A model generated the notes under the pieces. It was not told where the DNA came from. It searched no databases and saw only the letters and a program-made list of their open reading frames with translations. This document shows positions 14,235 to 23,389 of a stretch of DNA of 30,641 nt, piece after piece. The stretch spans positions 1 through 30,641 of IMG/VR virus record IMGVR_UViG_3300046167_000666. The stretch is one strand, 5' to 3'. Position 1 is the first letter of the stretch. Each line of letters starts with the position of its first letter. A program made the translations under genes and the position numbers. Origin of the DNA: a virus.

Positions 14235-14889
14235 TCAATACTTTTCCTCTAATAGGCATAAAATCATAAAATCTTTTTTTGGTAGTTCTTTCAAATGGTT
14301 TTGGCGGTAGCCATACATTAAACCGCAAGAGTACACACACAGACCTAGGCCGTGCACGTAAAAATATATTTCTTGGCAAGTACATAATATCGGATTCCAT
14401 AGTTGTTTTTTCTACAATAGGAATATAAAGATCATTATTCACGGGTTGCCATAAATCCTTTTTGTTTTTGGCTCTGACTGGAAAAACTTCCCAATCTGTA
14501 CTGCCAATTAATTGCAAAAAGAATCCGTCCGTTTCGGATGAATATATCTCTGACCAATCACATGCTTCATTGTACATACACAATACAGGTTCACACTGAT
14601 AACCGGCACCGTAACGACTTTCAATCTCATCTCTTATTTCATATATGCGCGGATCAATCTTATCAAGGTCTTGAAACAATGAAAGTCGACCTTTCTCGTT
14701 CCACTCTTGATGCAAATCATCAACAGTCCACAGGGTGGTGTTGATGTAACGGTTTATCTTTTTCCATGAAATCATATCCGTAAGTTTCTTTTTGAAAAAC
14801 GGTCTTTCTTTTCTAAGGAAAAGAGGCCTTCGATCTTTTATCTTTTCGTCGAAATCTTGACAAGGTGATATGAAGTCATCGAAAATCAT
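14203..14889 (-). CDS. Cupin/JmjC-like protein with degenerate metal site
   Basis: 228 residues. RRPLFLRKERPFF near the N-terminus, GFFLQLIGSTDWEVFP in the middle (resembling the lQvxGxKxW strand) and DIMYLPRNIFLRARPRSVCV (resembling the DxLYxPrgxxH strand) suggest the Cupin_4/JmjC fold. The usual HxD and final His iron ligands are not apparent, so it may not be an active oxygenase. The assignment rests on pattern recognition and is moderate at best. Confidence 0.45.
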   Translation of the reverse strand: MIFDDFISPCQDFDEKIKDRRPLFLRKERPFFKKKLTDMISWKKINRYINTTLWTVDDLHQEWNEKGRLSLFQDLDKIDPRIYEIRDEIESRYGAGYQCEPVLCMYNEACDWSEIYSSETDGFFLQLIGSTDWEVFPVRAKNKKDLWQPVNNDLYIPIVEKTTMESDIMYLPRNIFLRARPRSVCVLLRFNVWLPPKPFERTTKKRFYDFMPIRGKVLNEDRPDTFDE

Positions 14890-14891
14890 AA

Positions 14892-15080
14892 TTATTCTTC
14901 CTTTTCCAGATCGATAACCCTATACAATTCTTCTTTGAGTTTTGCCGTCTTGACATAACCATTCACTTCTTTATCATTCATAAAAACTCTAACGACCGAT
15001 TTTGATCTTGACTTGGCCATGTCGATGACAGGATACCAATCTTCTAGGTCTTCTCTTTCTCTCGTTTCAATTCTAAACAT
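14892..15080 (-). CDS. Small charged protein (62 aa)
   Basis: 62 residues, rich in Glu, Lys and Arg, with VVRVFMNDKEVNGYVKTAKL as the only hydrophobic centre. No family recognised. It lies between the nuclease and the cupin-like gene, two bases before the latter's start. Confidence 0.55.
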   Translation of the reverse strand: MFRIETREREDLEDWYPVIDMAKSRSKSVVRVFMNDKEVNGYVKTAKLKEELYRVIDLEKEE

Positions 15081-15089
15081 GTTACTCTC

Positions 15090-15446
15090 CTATACAAAAA
15101 CTTCTGCTAATCCTTGTTCCAATAACAACTCACATAAATCGGTCCATCTATCGTCGTTGCCGTCGTACACCAAAAAACTACCAATAATGCGACCGTATTT
15201 TCCTCTCATATCACTACGCGACTGGAGTGTTCGTTCTTCTCCAACAGGCAACATTTTTTCAACAAAACGCATTGTCTCAAAACCCATTTCCTTTTCTTCG
15301 AGGTCTGTTGTTCTGATTGCTGGCGCGTCAATGCCTGCGAGTCTAACACGTTGATTATGTAACCAAACATCAAACCCAAGATCAATATCAACCTCAATGG
15401 TGTCACCATCGATTACTCTTTTAATCACACAACTATACTCGTACAT
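15090..15446 (-). CDS. Staphylococcal-nuclease-like (thermonuclease) protein
   Basis: 118 residues from the ATG at 15446, which has GAGG eight bases upstream; the longer frame lies mainly in gene 46. VIDGDTIEVDIDLGF carries the calcium-binding Asp residues, RVRLAGIDAPA the first catalytic Arg, and YGRIIGSFLV the second. SNase-fold enzymes cut DNA or RNA. There is no signal peptide, so it acts inside the cell, possibly in host DNA breakdown. Confidence 0.88.
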   Translation of the reverse strand: MYEYSCVIKRVIDGDTIEVDIDLGFDVWLHNQRVRLAGIDAPAIRTTDLEEKEMGFETMRFVEKMLPVGEERTLQSRSDMRGKYGRIIGSFLVYDGNDDRWTDLCELLLEQGLAEVFV

Positions 15447-15453
15447 GTTTACC

Positions 15454-17160
15454 TCACGCTGCCATCTGTGAAAAGTTTTTAACCTTTTCGAATTTAATAT
15501 TGGAGTGGAACTTATCAAACAATTGGTCGCCTTTGTGGCTGATTACAAATGTATTTGTATCAGAACTCAACGATGTGATAATCTTCAGAAATTCATCTGT
15601 GCCAGTAGTGTCCAACGAACTATCGAAAACCTCATCCATGATTAACAGATTGGTCGATATCGAGTTACGTAGTTTGGCGACTGCGCGCCATGTGAAAAGA
15701 AGTGATAGATCGATTCTCATCTTTTCGCCTTCCGAAAAAGACTGATAAGTAAATTCATCCCGAAATCGTGATTTGATTTTCTCGTTGAAGTTTTCGTCAA
15801 GTTCAAACTGTACAAAAAACTCCATCGCTGCGAGATATTTATTCATCAGTTTATTGATGATCGGAACATATTGTTTGATGATTTTGGACTTAATACCACC
15901 CTCTTTCAACAACGATGTAGAGATTTCGTGAATCTCTCGTTCAGCAATAAGGCCCTTATAAGTCATCTGTGAGTTCTGCAATTCATGCTGATACTGTTCC
16001 AATTCTTCAAGATCAACCTCGTCCTGCGGTAATTCTTCATTCAGGCTCGCCTTCAGTTCAGTCACTCGGTTGGAGTATGAACGGTGTTCCGCAGTCAACT
16101 CCATAATCTCCTTTTGACGGGTATTAATATCAGTTTGCACCGATGCGATTTGTTTAATTCTTTCTCTTACTTCAGCGAAGTGTGATTGCAGATCGTTTAA
16201 ACCATTCGTAATTTCTGACTGCTTCACGGCCTTTACATGTACATGATCAGTCTTAAACTGTGTATTAATTTCCTGCTGACAAGTAGGACACTCATCATGA
16301 TCCTCGAAAAAAGATATCTCTTTATCGATTGTTGTGATCTTACTCTTTAGCTGCATTTCAAGTTTTTCTAACTGTTTCAGTTTCTTCTGTACTTTATCCG
16401 AATCGGATATCTCATCCAACGCGATTCGGACGATATCAGTTACATCTTGCATCCTAGTATTAACATCAACGATCTTCGTCTGGAACTCAAGGAGGCGTTT
16501 CTCCTTCTCATCACGGTCAGATTGTTTGAGTGATCGAATCTCATTCATGTGCTTGCGAGTCATTTCAATCTTCTGCTCAAAAATATCAATGTCGTGTTTG
16601 GTAGACACTATCAGAGATTTGTTTTCTGAGACCTTTTCCTTTAAGACATTAAACATCTTTGTGAAGATTTCAATGTCCAGCAAGTCTTCAATCACTTGCC
16701 GACGATCTTGTGGTTTGAGCTGCATGAAAGGAACAAAGTTGGCAGAACCAACCACAACTATCTGAGTAAACGACTTGTGGTTTAGTTTCAGTACATTTTT
16801 CTCCAAGTAATCTTGATATTCTTTCACACTAGCATTCTGGTCTACTAATTTACCATCACAAATAATTTCAAAGATATTAGGTTTCATACCGCGACGAATC
16901 GTGTAGTGTTTACCTTTAATAAGAAACTCTATCTCTACAAGTAAATTTTTCTGGGTGATAGAATTCAATAACTGTGGTTTATTAATGTTGCGATATGGTT
17001 TACCATACAACGCAAAGAGAATGGCGTCAAGCATCGTGGACTTGCCTGCGCCATTCTCACCAACAATCAATGTAGACGCTGATCGGTTTAATTGTATCTC
17101 GGTGAATTGATTGCCTGTACTTAAAAAGTTACACCACCGAACCTTAGTGAATTTAATCAT
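15454..17160 (-). CDS. 46: Recombination nuclease ATPase subunit gp46
   Basis: 568 residues (T4 gp46 is 560). Walker A is GENGAGKSTMLD (about 34-45). Coiled-coil arms flank a zinc hook CPTC near residue 295. The ABC signature is SFSEGEKMRIDL, and Walker B is LLIMDEVFDSSLD. It is the Rad50/SbcC-like partner of gp47 in resecting DNA ends for recombination-dependent replication. It overlaps the gp47 stop by eight bases, so subunit synthesis is coupled. Confidence 0.96.
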   Translation of the reverse strand: MIKFTKVRWCNFLSTGNQFTEIQLNRSASTLIVGENGAGKSTMLDAILFALYGKPYRNINKPQLLNSITQKNLLVEIEFLIKGKHYTIRRGMKPNIFEIICDGKLVDQNASVKEYQDYLEKNVLKLNHKSFTQIVVVGSANFVPFMQLKPQDRRQVIEDLLDIEIFTKMFNVLKEKVSENKSLIVSTKHDIDIFEQKIEMTRKHMNEIRSLKQSDRDEKEKRLLEFQTKIVDVNTRMQDVTDIVRIALDEISDSDKVQKKLKQLEKLEMQLKSKITTIDKEISFFEDHDECPTCQQEINTQFKTDHVHVKAVKQSEITNGLNDLQSHFAEVRERIKQIASVQTDINTRQKEIMELTAEHRSYSNRVTELKASLNEELPQDEVDLEELEQYQHELQNSQMTYKGLIAEREIHEISTSLLKEGGIKSKIIKQYVPIINKLMNKYLAAMEFFVQFELDENFNEKIKSRFRDEFTYQSFSEGEKMRIDLSLLFTWRAVAKLRNSISTNLLIMDEVFDSSLDTTGTDEFLKIITSLSSDTNTFVISHKGDQLFDKFHSNIKFEKVKNFSQMAA

Positions 17161-18256
17161 TACTTAAAACTTCCTGATAAAGATCATTTAACATCGACGA
17201 TACATTTTTAGACTGAGTGTCACTGAGAGAAAGACTGCGAGAAAGACCTTCGACGTACTTTTTAACAATGGTCATTGTGTCTTCTGCCTCATCAATAAAA
17301 TCACTCTCATCACCGATATCAAGATTAAGATTGTCTTCAACTACCTGTACATGTACAGGTTCACAGGAGTTCAACTTGTCCATGAACAAATCAAACACAT
17401 ATGGATTGTTTTTGTTTTTAACAACAACTTTAACGTAAGTATCCTTCAGATGCGAGAAGTCGGGAATATCATCCACTTCTACGTCATCAAAGAATACCTT
17501 ATGAAACATAATAAACGGATTCTTAATGTATGTCAACTCTCTTGTTTCAGTATCAAAGATGTGAAATCCACGATCATCGTTATAATCAGACCAGGTCATC
17601 TGATAAGGCGAACCAAGATAGTGTACGTTGTCTTTCGAGGACTTGTGATGGAAGTGACCAGACATTACCATATCAAATTTTTCAAACAACGTGTGACTGA
17701 GGCCTGCGTCGATAGTTGCACCTTTATACATCTCAAATCCTCTTAACTCAAGGTGACCCATGACCACATCAGCGTTGCTGTTTTTGATTGTATCCATTGC
17801 GCGATCATAATTACCACTATTGATCCAAGGCATAAACATTATTTTACATCCATCAAAATCAATGTCGCTTGATGCGTCTTGGTATATAAACAATTCTGAT
17901 GGATTGCCGGTGATACAACTCTTGCATTTGCCAGCCATCCATCCAAGAAGTAACCGTGGTGCGTTTACGGCGTTAGTGTTCTTAAAGTAAGTATCATGAT
18001 TGCCAACGATGCAATGGAGATTGATGCCCTTACGAAAAATTGGACCAAAAAAATAATCAGTACAACGCTCAAGACTATCGAAATTGACGTACTTACGTCG
18101 ATCAAAAATGTCTCCCAATTCAATGATATCTTTGATACCATGTTCTTCCAAGGTTGGGAAAAATACTTCACTATAAAACTTTTTATAATATTCGTGAAAT
18201 TGTGTGCTGTCATTCCTAATTCCGAAATGTTGATCCGTTATCAGTGCTATCTTCAT
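17153..18256 (-). CDS. 47: Recombination nuclease subunit gp47
   Basis: About 367 residues from the ATG at 18256 (T4 gp47 is 339). Mre11-type metallophosphoesterase motifs are in order: DQHFG, GDIFDRR, GNHD and GHFHHKS. It forms the end-resecting complex with gp46. A start ten residues upstream is possible. The gene overlaps the carbamoyltransferase 3' end by about 41 bases. Confidence 0.94.
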   Translation of the reverse strand: MKIALITDQHFGIRNDSTQFHEYYKKFYSEVFFPTLEEHGIKDIIELGDIFDRRKYVNFDSLERCTDYFFGPIFRKGINLHCIVGNHDTYFKNTNAVNAPRLLLGWMAGKCKSCITGNPSELFIYQDASSDIDFDGCKIMFMPWINSGNYDRAMDTIKNSNADVVMGHLELRGFEMYKGATIDAGLSHTLFEKFDMVMSGHFHHKSSKDNVHYLGSPYQMTWSDYNDDRGFHIFDTETRELTYIKNPFIMFHKVFFDDVEVDDIPDFSHLKDTYVKVVVKNKNNPYVFDLFMDKLNSCEPVHVQVVEDNLNLDIGDESDFIDEAEDTMTIVKKYVEGLSRSLSLSDTQSKNVSSMLNDLYQEVLSND

Positions 18257-20033
18257 CGAGCAATGTTCTCCATAGGCGACCTTCATCGTCTAGATAACAG
18301 ATACAATCAAGATCGGTGTTATCTAATATATTTTTAGCGTCTTCGAATGTGTTCAGAATAGGTTTTCCGTTCACATTAAACGAGGTGTTCAGTAGAACAC
18401 CATCTATATGGGATAGTATCGCATATAATAACCCATTTGTAAAGCTCGTTACGGTCTGTAATCTTGCCGTACCGTCAATATGTGTAATTGACGAAAGTTT
18501 TTCTCTGTATTCTTCTTTCACTTTGACCGTATACGACATATGTTCGGTATTTCTAAAGTTCGGACTATCAAAATATTTTGCGGCATCTTCAAGCCTACAA
18601 ACAGGCGCGAATGGTCTATACCATTCTCTTTTCTTTACCTTCGCATTCAAGATTTCTTTCATACGTGGATAGGTCGCGTCACAAAGTATTGATCGAAATC
18701 CAAGTGCTCGTGGTCCAAACTCACAGTTGTCTTGTATGAGTCCAACTATCTTTCCTGATTTTATTGTTTCGACAATATCACGTAGACCTACTTTTTCCGC
18801 GTCGGGAAAATATTCTTTAAACTTATGCCTGTCGGTTACTCTTATGCCTTTGATACTATTGCTGTGATAGTCTTTGTAGTTCATAACGCGTTCATGCATT
18901 AGTTTCTTGGCAAGAAGACCTACACTGTTACCACCGTCGTTGGGATTCGGAGGTACATAAATGTTCAAGTGAGGAAATTCTTCTTTTATTCTTTGATTAC
19001 ACAATACATTAAGTGCACAACCACCTGAGAGCAATAGGTTACCACCAGATGCCATAATCTTTTCCATATTACTAGAAACTAATCTGATCAGAGCTCTTTC
19101 TAGGAACTCTTGTGCGGCCCAAGCAAAATCATATTCTTCTTTACCTTTTAACCAAAATCTATTCCAACGAGACTTATCTGACCATTCAGAAAAGTCCAGA
19201 GCAATCGCACCACCATACGGAGAATCAGCTGCTCTGATGTGGTTATTCAACACAACTCTTTTATCGATTCTTTCCCATGTTTGCCAACCTGTAAAACTCA
19301 TGGTCATGAATCCTTTTTGAGTTTTGTCCGGATGCAACATAACTTGACTTCTTCGTTCGAAAAAATCGATAGTTTTTTCTGTTTCCCACACAGCATCTTT
19401 ATCGGTGACTTCACCATAAGCAGAAAGACCCATTAGTTTTCCAGCTAAGTCGAGCATATTTTTTGTGTTCTTCAAACTACTGCAAGCTTGTGCGGCAGTA
19501 TTGTACATATTGCCATAACTTTTATTCATTGATTTAGATGAAACAATTTTGCCATTTCTTACTTCTGCCATTAGGGTGCAATCATCGTCGCCGGCAACGT
19601 CCCACGAAATACTAAAACAATCTTCGAAAGGTGACGTGATAAAGGCAGAATACAAATGCAATGTATGGTGTCTGTCCGATTCGTCGCAAACAACCAGTCT
19701 TTTAAAGTCTATGTTTGTGCCGGTGAAAACTTCTTGAAAAAAAGCAGTAGTCTGTCTATTATTCATCATTAGCTTAACATAAATCTTTTCGACTGTTCTA
19801 TCTTCAGTCGAATCGTAATGTGAATCCATAATAGAATCAAACGCCAGTTGTATATATCTGGTCGCTTTCTCTACCTGACCTTTTCTACCATCACTGAACA
19901 TTGCGCCAGACGAAAACAGATGATGCTTCTCACCACTGAGTCTTTCCAGTTCTACCGCATAGATATCTTTTCTGTTCGTATCGTGCATTGCTAAACTACA
20001 ATCGTGACCGAAATAAATCGCGACGTTCTTCAT
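18216..20033 (-). CDS. Carbamoyltransferase (NodU/TobZ family)
   Basis: 605 residues. IYFGHDCSLAMHD at the N-terminus, SGGCALNVLCNQRI in the middle, PPNPNDGGNSVG, and FGPRALGFRSILCDAT in the C-terminal domain are hallmark motifs of NodU/CmcH/TobZ enzymes, which transfer carbamoyl from carbamoyl phosphate via an adenylate. Homologues occur in T4-like cyanophages. The acceptor here is unknown; a sugar or a modified nucleotide are both reasonable. It sits between sigma-55 and gp47 and overlaps the gp55 stop (ATGA). Confidence 0.92.
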   Translation of the reverse strand: MKNVAIYFGHDCSLAMHDTNRKDIYAVELERLSGEKHHLFSSGAMFSDGRKGQVEKATRYIQLAFDSIMDSHYDSTEDRTVEKIYVKLMMNNRQTTAFFQEVFTGTNIDFKRLVVCDESDRHHTLHLYSAFITSPFEDCFSISWDVAGDDDCTLMAEVRNGKIVSSKSMNKSYGNMYNTAAQACSSLKNTKNMLDLAGKLMGLSAYGEVTDKDAVWETEKTIDFFERRSQVMLHPDKTQKGFMTMSFTGWQTWERIDKRVVLNNHIRAADSPYGGAIALDFSEWSDKSRWNRFWLKGKEEYDFAWAAQEFLERALIRLVSSNMEKIMASGGNLLLSGGCALNVLCNQRIKEEFPHLNIYVPPNPNDGGNSVGLLAKKLMHERVMNYKDYHSNSIKGIRVTDRHKFKEYFPDAEKVGLRDIVETIKSGKIVGLIQDNCEFGPRALGFRSILCDATYPRMKEILNAKVKKREWYRPFAPVCRLEDAAKYFDSPNFRNTEHMSYTVKVKEEYREKLSSITHIDGTARLQTVTSFTNGLLYAILSHIDGVLLNTSFNVNGKPILNTFEDAKNILDNTDLDCICYLDDEGRLWRTLLDEDSTDNGSTFRN

Positions 20034-20539
20034 AGAAACTTTTCAAGACCTCCATCTTTTTTCTTCTTTGAAGTTTTTTTCTTATCAAATTTTTCGATAA
20101 TGGGTTTCATCTTTTCGTTTTCGGTATCATACTTACTATACAGTTCACCCTCGACGTCGTTTAATCTTTCTTCGAGAGCCAAATGTTCTAAAGCTTTATA
20201 CTTAACATACGTCTGCTTCTTCTCTTTCTCGATACGCCGAAGAAAGGCATACCAGATAATTTGAGTGAAATACGCAAAAGGATTCTTAGATTTTTCTGGA
20301 TTAAAACTGTGTACCGCCACAACACAATTTTCTAATGCATCAGAAATCATTTCATCTTTGTACGTATAACCAACGAAGTTTCCTTTTGTGGCGAGTTTTG
20401 TTGCGATCATTACAAAACAATTGCCGATAGGTTCAGGTATTCTAGGCGTAGGTAAATTTTCGTCTTCAGCCTTATTACACTCTTCTTTGAATTTACAAAT
20501 CATAGCATAAAATTGTTTGTTATTAACATATTCCGACAT
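20030..20539 (-). CDS. 55: Late-transcription sigma factor gp55
   Basis: 169 residues (T4 gp55 is 185). The segment YKDEMISDALENCVVAVHSF followed by NPFAYFTQIIWYAFLRRIEKE is the reduced region-2 homology of T4-type late sigma factors. It directs host RNA polymerase to TATAAATA promoters, and such sites precede structural genes in this window. It has a lysine-rich C-terminus ending GGLEKFL, where a clamp-binding motif would be expected. It overlaps both neighbours by a few bases. Confidence 0.93.
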   Translation of the reverse strand: MSEYVNNKQFYAMICKFKEECNKAEDENLPTPRIPEPIGNCFVMIATKLATKGNFVGYTYKDEMISDALENCVVAVHSFNPEKSKNPFAYFTQIIWYAFLRRIEKEKKQTYVKYKALEHLALEERLNDVEGELYSKYDTENEKMKPIIEKFDKKKTSKKKKDGGLEKFL

Positions 20540-20940
20540 TAGTGTATGTCCTTCTTCAATGTATCTTTAAATTTATCGAATAGACTATCTTCTAGTTCTT
20601 CGTGTTCTTCTTCATTGTAAGAGTATTCTGTGCTCAACTTTAACCGACCATCCTGATTATCTTTATAAGATTTTACTGTGGTCATATAATAGTCAAGAAC
20701 AAGTTGATCAATATCGTACTCGGGTGTCTGATTTAAGATGTGGATATTTCTGAGAGTTACGTCATATCCTACCACGTATGGTGAAAACTTTCGGCAGTAT
20801 ATTACGGGCGGTGCTGATGCGTTGAGGCTTGGCATCATATAAATCTTCATAACATCTGTAAGATGAACTTGATCATGGCCATTTTTTATTAATCTACCGA
20901 TCACGTCGGTTTCATTAACTAAATTTATTAATACTATCAT
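20539..20940 (-). CDS. Conserved small protein, Sm-like N-terminus (133 aa)
   Basis: The N-terminal third (LVNETDVIGRLIK..HDQVHLTDVMKIY) has the strand pattern of a small Sm-like barrel; the C-terminal 50 residues are acidic. The gene is fixed between uvsW and gene 55, overlapping UvsW by four bases (ATGA) and gp55 by one, an arrangement I recall in cyanophage-type genomes. Function is not known. A link with late transcription is suggested by position only. Confidence 0.6.
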   Translation of the reverse strand: MIVLINLVNETDVIGRLIKNGHDQVHLTDVMKIYMMPSLNASAPPVIYCRKFSPYVVGYDVTLRNIHILNQTPEYDIDQLVLDYYMTTVKSYKDNQDGRLKLSTEYSYNEEEHEELEDSLFDKFKDTLKKDIH

Positions 20941-22376
20941 ACATCGATACTCACGTTATATATTTTATAGTTGAACTGTTCGTCATCGTAAATCTTAATA
21001 CGTTCCATCAGATGCCTCAGTGTGAAATTGTTTTTTGTTTTCCACGATAAGTCGTCCGCTATATCGTATAGAACCGCAGAGCTCTTAGTCTCTGAAGTTC
21101 TAAGTCCTCGGCCGATTGACTGGAGGTTTCTGATTTTGGATTTGGAAGGTGAAGCGAAGATGACATTATGTAAATTCCTAATATTAATCCCTGTAGAAAA
21201 AGTACCGTAACTAGCAACGACAATAGCATCGCGCTCCTTTTCAACGATGTTCCTGATTTCATTTCTTTCTTCACCTTTGACTCCTGCATGTACAAAAAAC
21301 ACCTTGCGATTTTCATCCTTAAGCATATTATACAACATTTGACCATGTTTTTCAACATACTGGAAAAGTATTAGTGTGTTACCGTTAAGTGACAACGTTA
21401 AATTTTTGATGAATTGATTACGTGAAGGCAATGTTACAATATAGTCCATTTCATCCTGATACTTCATTTTACTCACGATCTTTCTTGAGGTATCTGGATA
21501 TGTCAATGTAATTATTTTAATTTTAAAATCGGCAACAGTGCCAGCATCCATAAGTTCTTTCGTCGTGGTGACTTGATTTACTCGACCAAACAGACCTTCA
21601 AGTACAAGTTTATGTGTCTGAGTATCGTCGAGTGTACCAGTAAATCCATAACGATACTTTGTATTCTCAAGGTTTGTCATAACCGTCGATAAAGATTTTG
21701 CTTTGAATAGGTGTGCTTCATCACCAATAACAACATCATAGTTTTCAAACCAAGATTTGTCTAGTTTATAGATTGATTGCCATGTGGTGATAACGACCGG
21801 TTTGTCGGTAACTTTATCTTGACCGGAGTATATTTTATGACAATATTTTTCTGATTTAAATCCATAAGACTCAAAATCAGAGTACATCTGGTGTACAAGT
21901 GAGGTGGTGGGAACGATGATCAGTGTCGGCTTTAAATGCCAACGCAGAATCATATATATAATAAACGATTTGCCTGAGGCAGTGGGAGAAAGGAAAAGAC
22001 CACGGTTATAACGTACAGCATCCACAAAAGCGCTGACCTGATAGTCCCTAGGTTCGAGAGTGAATTTTTGCTCTCTAAGAAATTGATTAGCTTCGTTAAT
22101 AGAGAAGTTATTTGCTGAGTTATCATAGTGATACACATATTCGTATCCTCGCTCATCGCAAAATTTTTCGACGTAATGCATGAGCCCTGTGTAGAGTGTA
22201 TTTTGATTTAGATTGTATAACCTAACCTGACCATCCCAAATTTTGTTCCTGTACGCTGGCATAAATTGATATCCAGGTACCTTAAATGTAAAGTAATCAG
22301 ATAGTTCTCTGGCAAGGCCTCTATCGGAACATTCTATCTTGTTGTATACTTCATTTTGTTTATATATGTTTATCAT
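20937..22376 (-). CDS. uvsW: UvsW recombination helicase
   Basis: 479 residues (T4 UvsW is 502). SF2 motifs: SPTASGKSF (motif I, about 131-139), VVIGDEAHLF (DEAH), FTGTLDDT (motif III) and SIGRGLRTSE (motif VI). An N-terminal DNA-binding region of about 100 residues precedes the helicase core. UvsW unwinds branched DNA and R-loops and shifts replication from origin-dependent to recombination-dependent mode. It overlaps the radical-SAM stop (ATGA). Confidence 0.95.
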   Translation of the reverse strand: MINIYKQNEVYNKIECSDRGLARELSDYFTFKVPGYQFMPAYRNKIWDGQVRLYNLNQNTLYTGLMHYVEKFCDERGYEYVYHYDNSANNFSINEANQFLREQKFTLEPRDYQVSAFVDAVRYNRGLFLSPTASGKSFIIYMILRWHLKPTLIIVPTTSLVHQMYSDFESYGFKSEKYCHKIYSGQDKVTDKPVVITTWQSIYKLDKSWFENYDVVIGDEAHLFKAKSLSTVMTNLENTKYRYGFTGTLDDTQTHKLVLEGLFGRVNQVTTTKELMDAGTVADFKIKIITLTYPDTSRKIVSKMKYQDEMDYIVTLPSRNQFIKNLTLSLNGNTLILFQYVEKHGQMLYNMLKDENRKVFFVHAGVKGEERNEIRNIVEKERDAIVVASYGTFSTGINIRNLHNVIFASPSKSKIRNLQSIGRGLRTSETKSSAVLYDIADDLSWKTKNNFTLRHLMERIKIYDDEQFNYKIYNVSIDV

Positions 22377-23389
22377 CGACCTACTGCTAGTCCCAAATCA
22401 TAGACGTTATCGGAAAGTTCTTGGTAATATTCAGAGAATTCTTTACTGTCACGCAATTCACATATCGTCTCATAAGTTGAATTTTGAGATGTTTGAACAT
22501 CGTCACACTTAGCGCAAGGAAGTATCTCAGATCGTTTTCCCGTCAACAATAGTTCCTGTATTCTTTTCATTTTTGGATGTCTTAGATACATTTCTACAAC
22601 ATCGTTATCGTAACAACTACCGATGATTATCTGATTATTCCAATCATTGCAGCACATCTGATATTCGCCTTCGTAACTTATAAAAACTTGTCTGATTGGA
22701 TGCCAACAAACTCCGCGGTCTCTCACCCTTTGCAGTTTAACGTCACTAGTAAACTCGGCATCGAAAGAACCACTTCGATTGTTAAACTCATAAACAAAAA
22801 CGGTCTCGGCCTGTTGAGAATTAGGAAGTTTGTTTTTGCCGTTGGGCATGGTAAATGGATTCGCTTTACTCCAAGCATTGATTTCAGCTGGTCCCATTCC
22901 ATCCGGTTTATATTCGTGTTCTACAATCTCTCCGGATGGTAAAGTGACATACGTTTCAACACGATGCCAAAACTCTTCTCGGTCATCATAACTATTTAAA
23001 ATCAACTCATCAAGATAATGAGACATTTCATCCCACCATTCCTCAATGTTATGACCATTGGTGGTGAGTCTGACTCCGAATTTTCTATTAGGATAATTAT
23101 AGATGAATTTGAGAATCTTTTTCCATTCGGGATGCATTGTAGTCTCACCTCGACCGGCGAGTTCAATGAAAGCTGTCTTGCGATAACCAAATTCAGCATC
23201 GACCAACTCACCAATAACTTTTTCGACGAGTTCCATCGGCATATGTTTATTGATGTTGGGATAAATTAAATCGTCAACTCTCGGACAAAAAGTACATTGA
23301 CGGTTACACAGACCTGTAATATCAAGATCAACTCTAAAGAGCCTATTAAAAGACTGTAGTTCGTGCTCTCTGAAATCTTCCCTTTTCAT
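22373..23389 (-). CDS. Radical-SAM/SPASM protein
   Basis: 338 residues. CNRQCTFC (about residues 27-34, CxxxCxxC) binds the SAM-dependent iron-sulfur cluster. A C-terminal Cys-rich part (CWHPIRQVF, QMCCNDWN, LPCAKCDD) resembles a SPASM domain that holds extra clusters. Such enzymes modify peptides or perform other radical chemistry. The substrate is unknown. It is locked into the recombination operon between uvsY and uvsW with ATGA overlaps on both sides. Confidence 0.85.
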   Translation of the reverse strand: MKREDFREHELQSFNRLFRVDLDITGLCNRQCTFCPRVDDLIYPNINKHMPMELVEKVIGELVDAEFGYRKTAFIELAGRGETTMHPEWKKILKFIYNYPNRKFGVRLTTNGHNIEEWWDEMSHYLDELILNSYDDREEFWHRVETYVTLPSGEIVEHEYKPDGMGPAEINAWSKANPFTMPNGKNKLPNSQQAETVFVYEFNNRSGSFDAEFTSDVKLQRVRDRGVCWHPIRQVFISYEGEYQMCCNDWNNQIIIGSCYDNDVVEMYLRHPKMKRIQELLLTGKRSEILPCAKCDDVQTSQNSTYETICELRDSKEFSEYYQELSDNVYDLGLAVGR

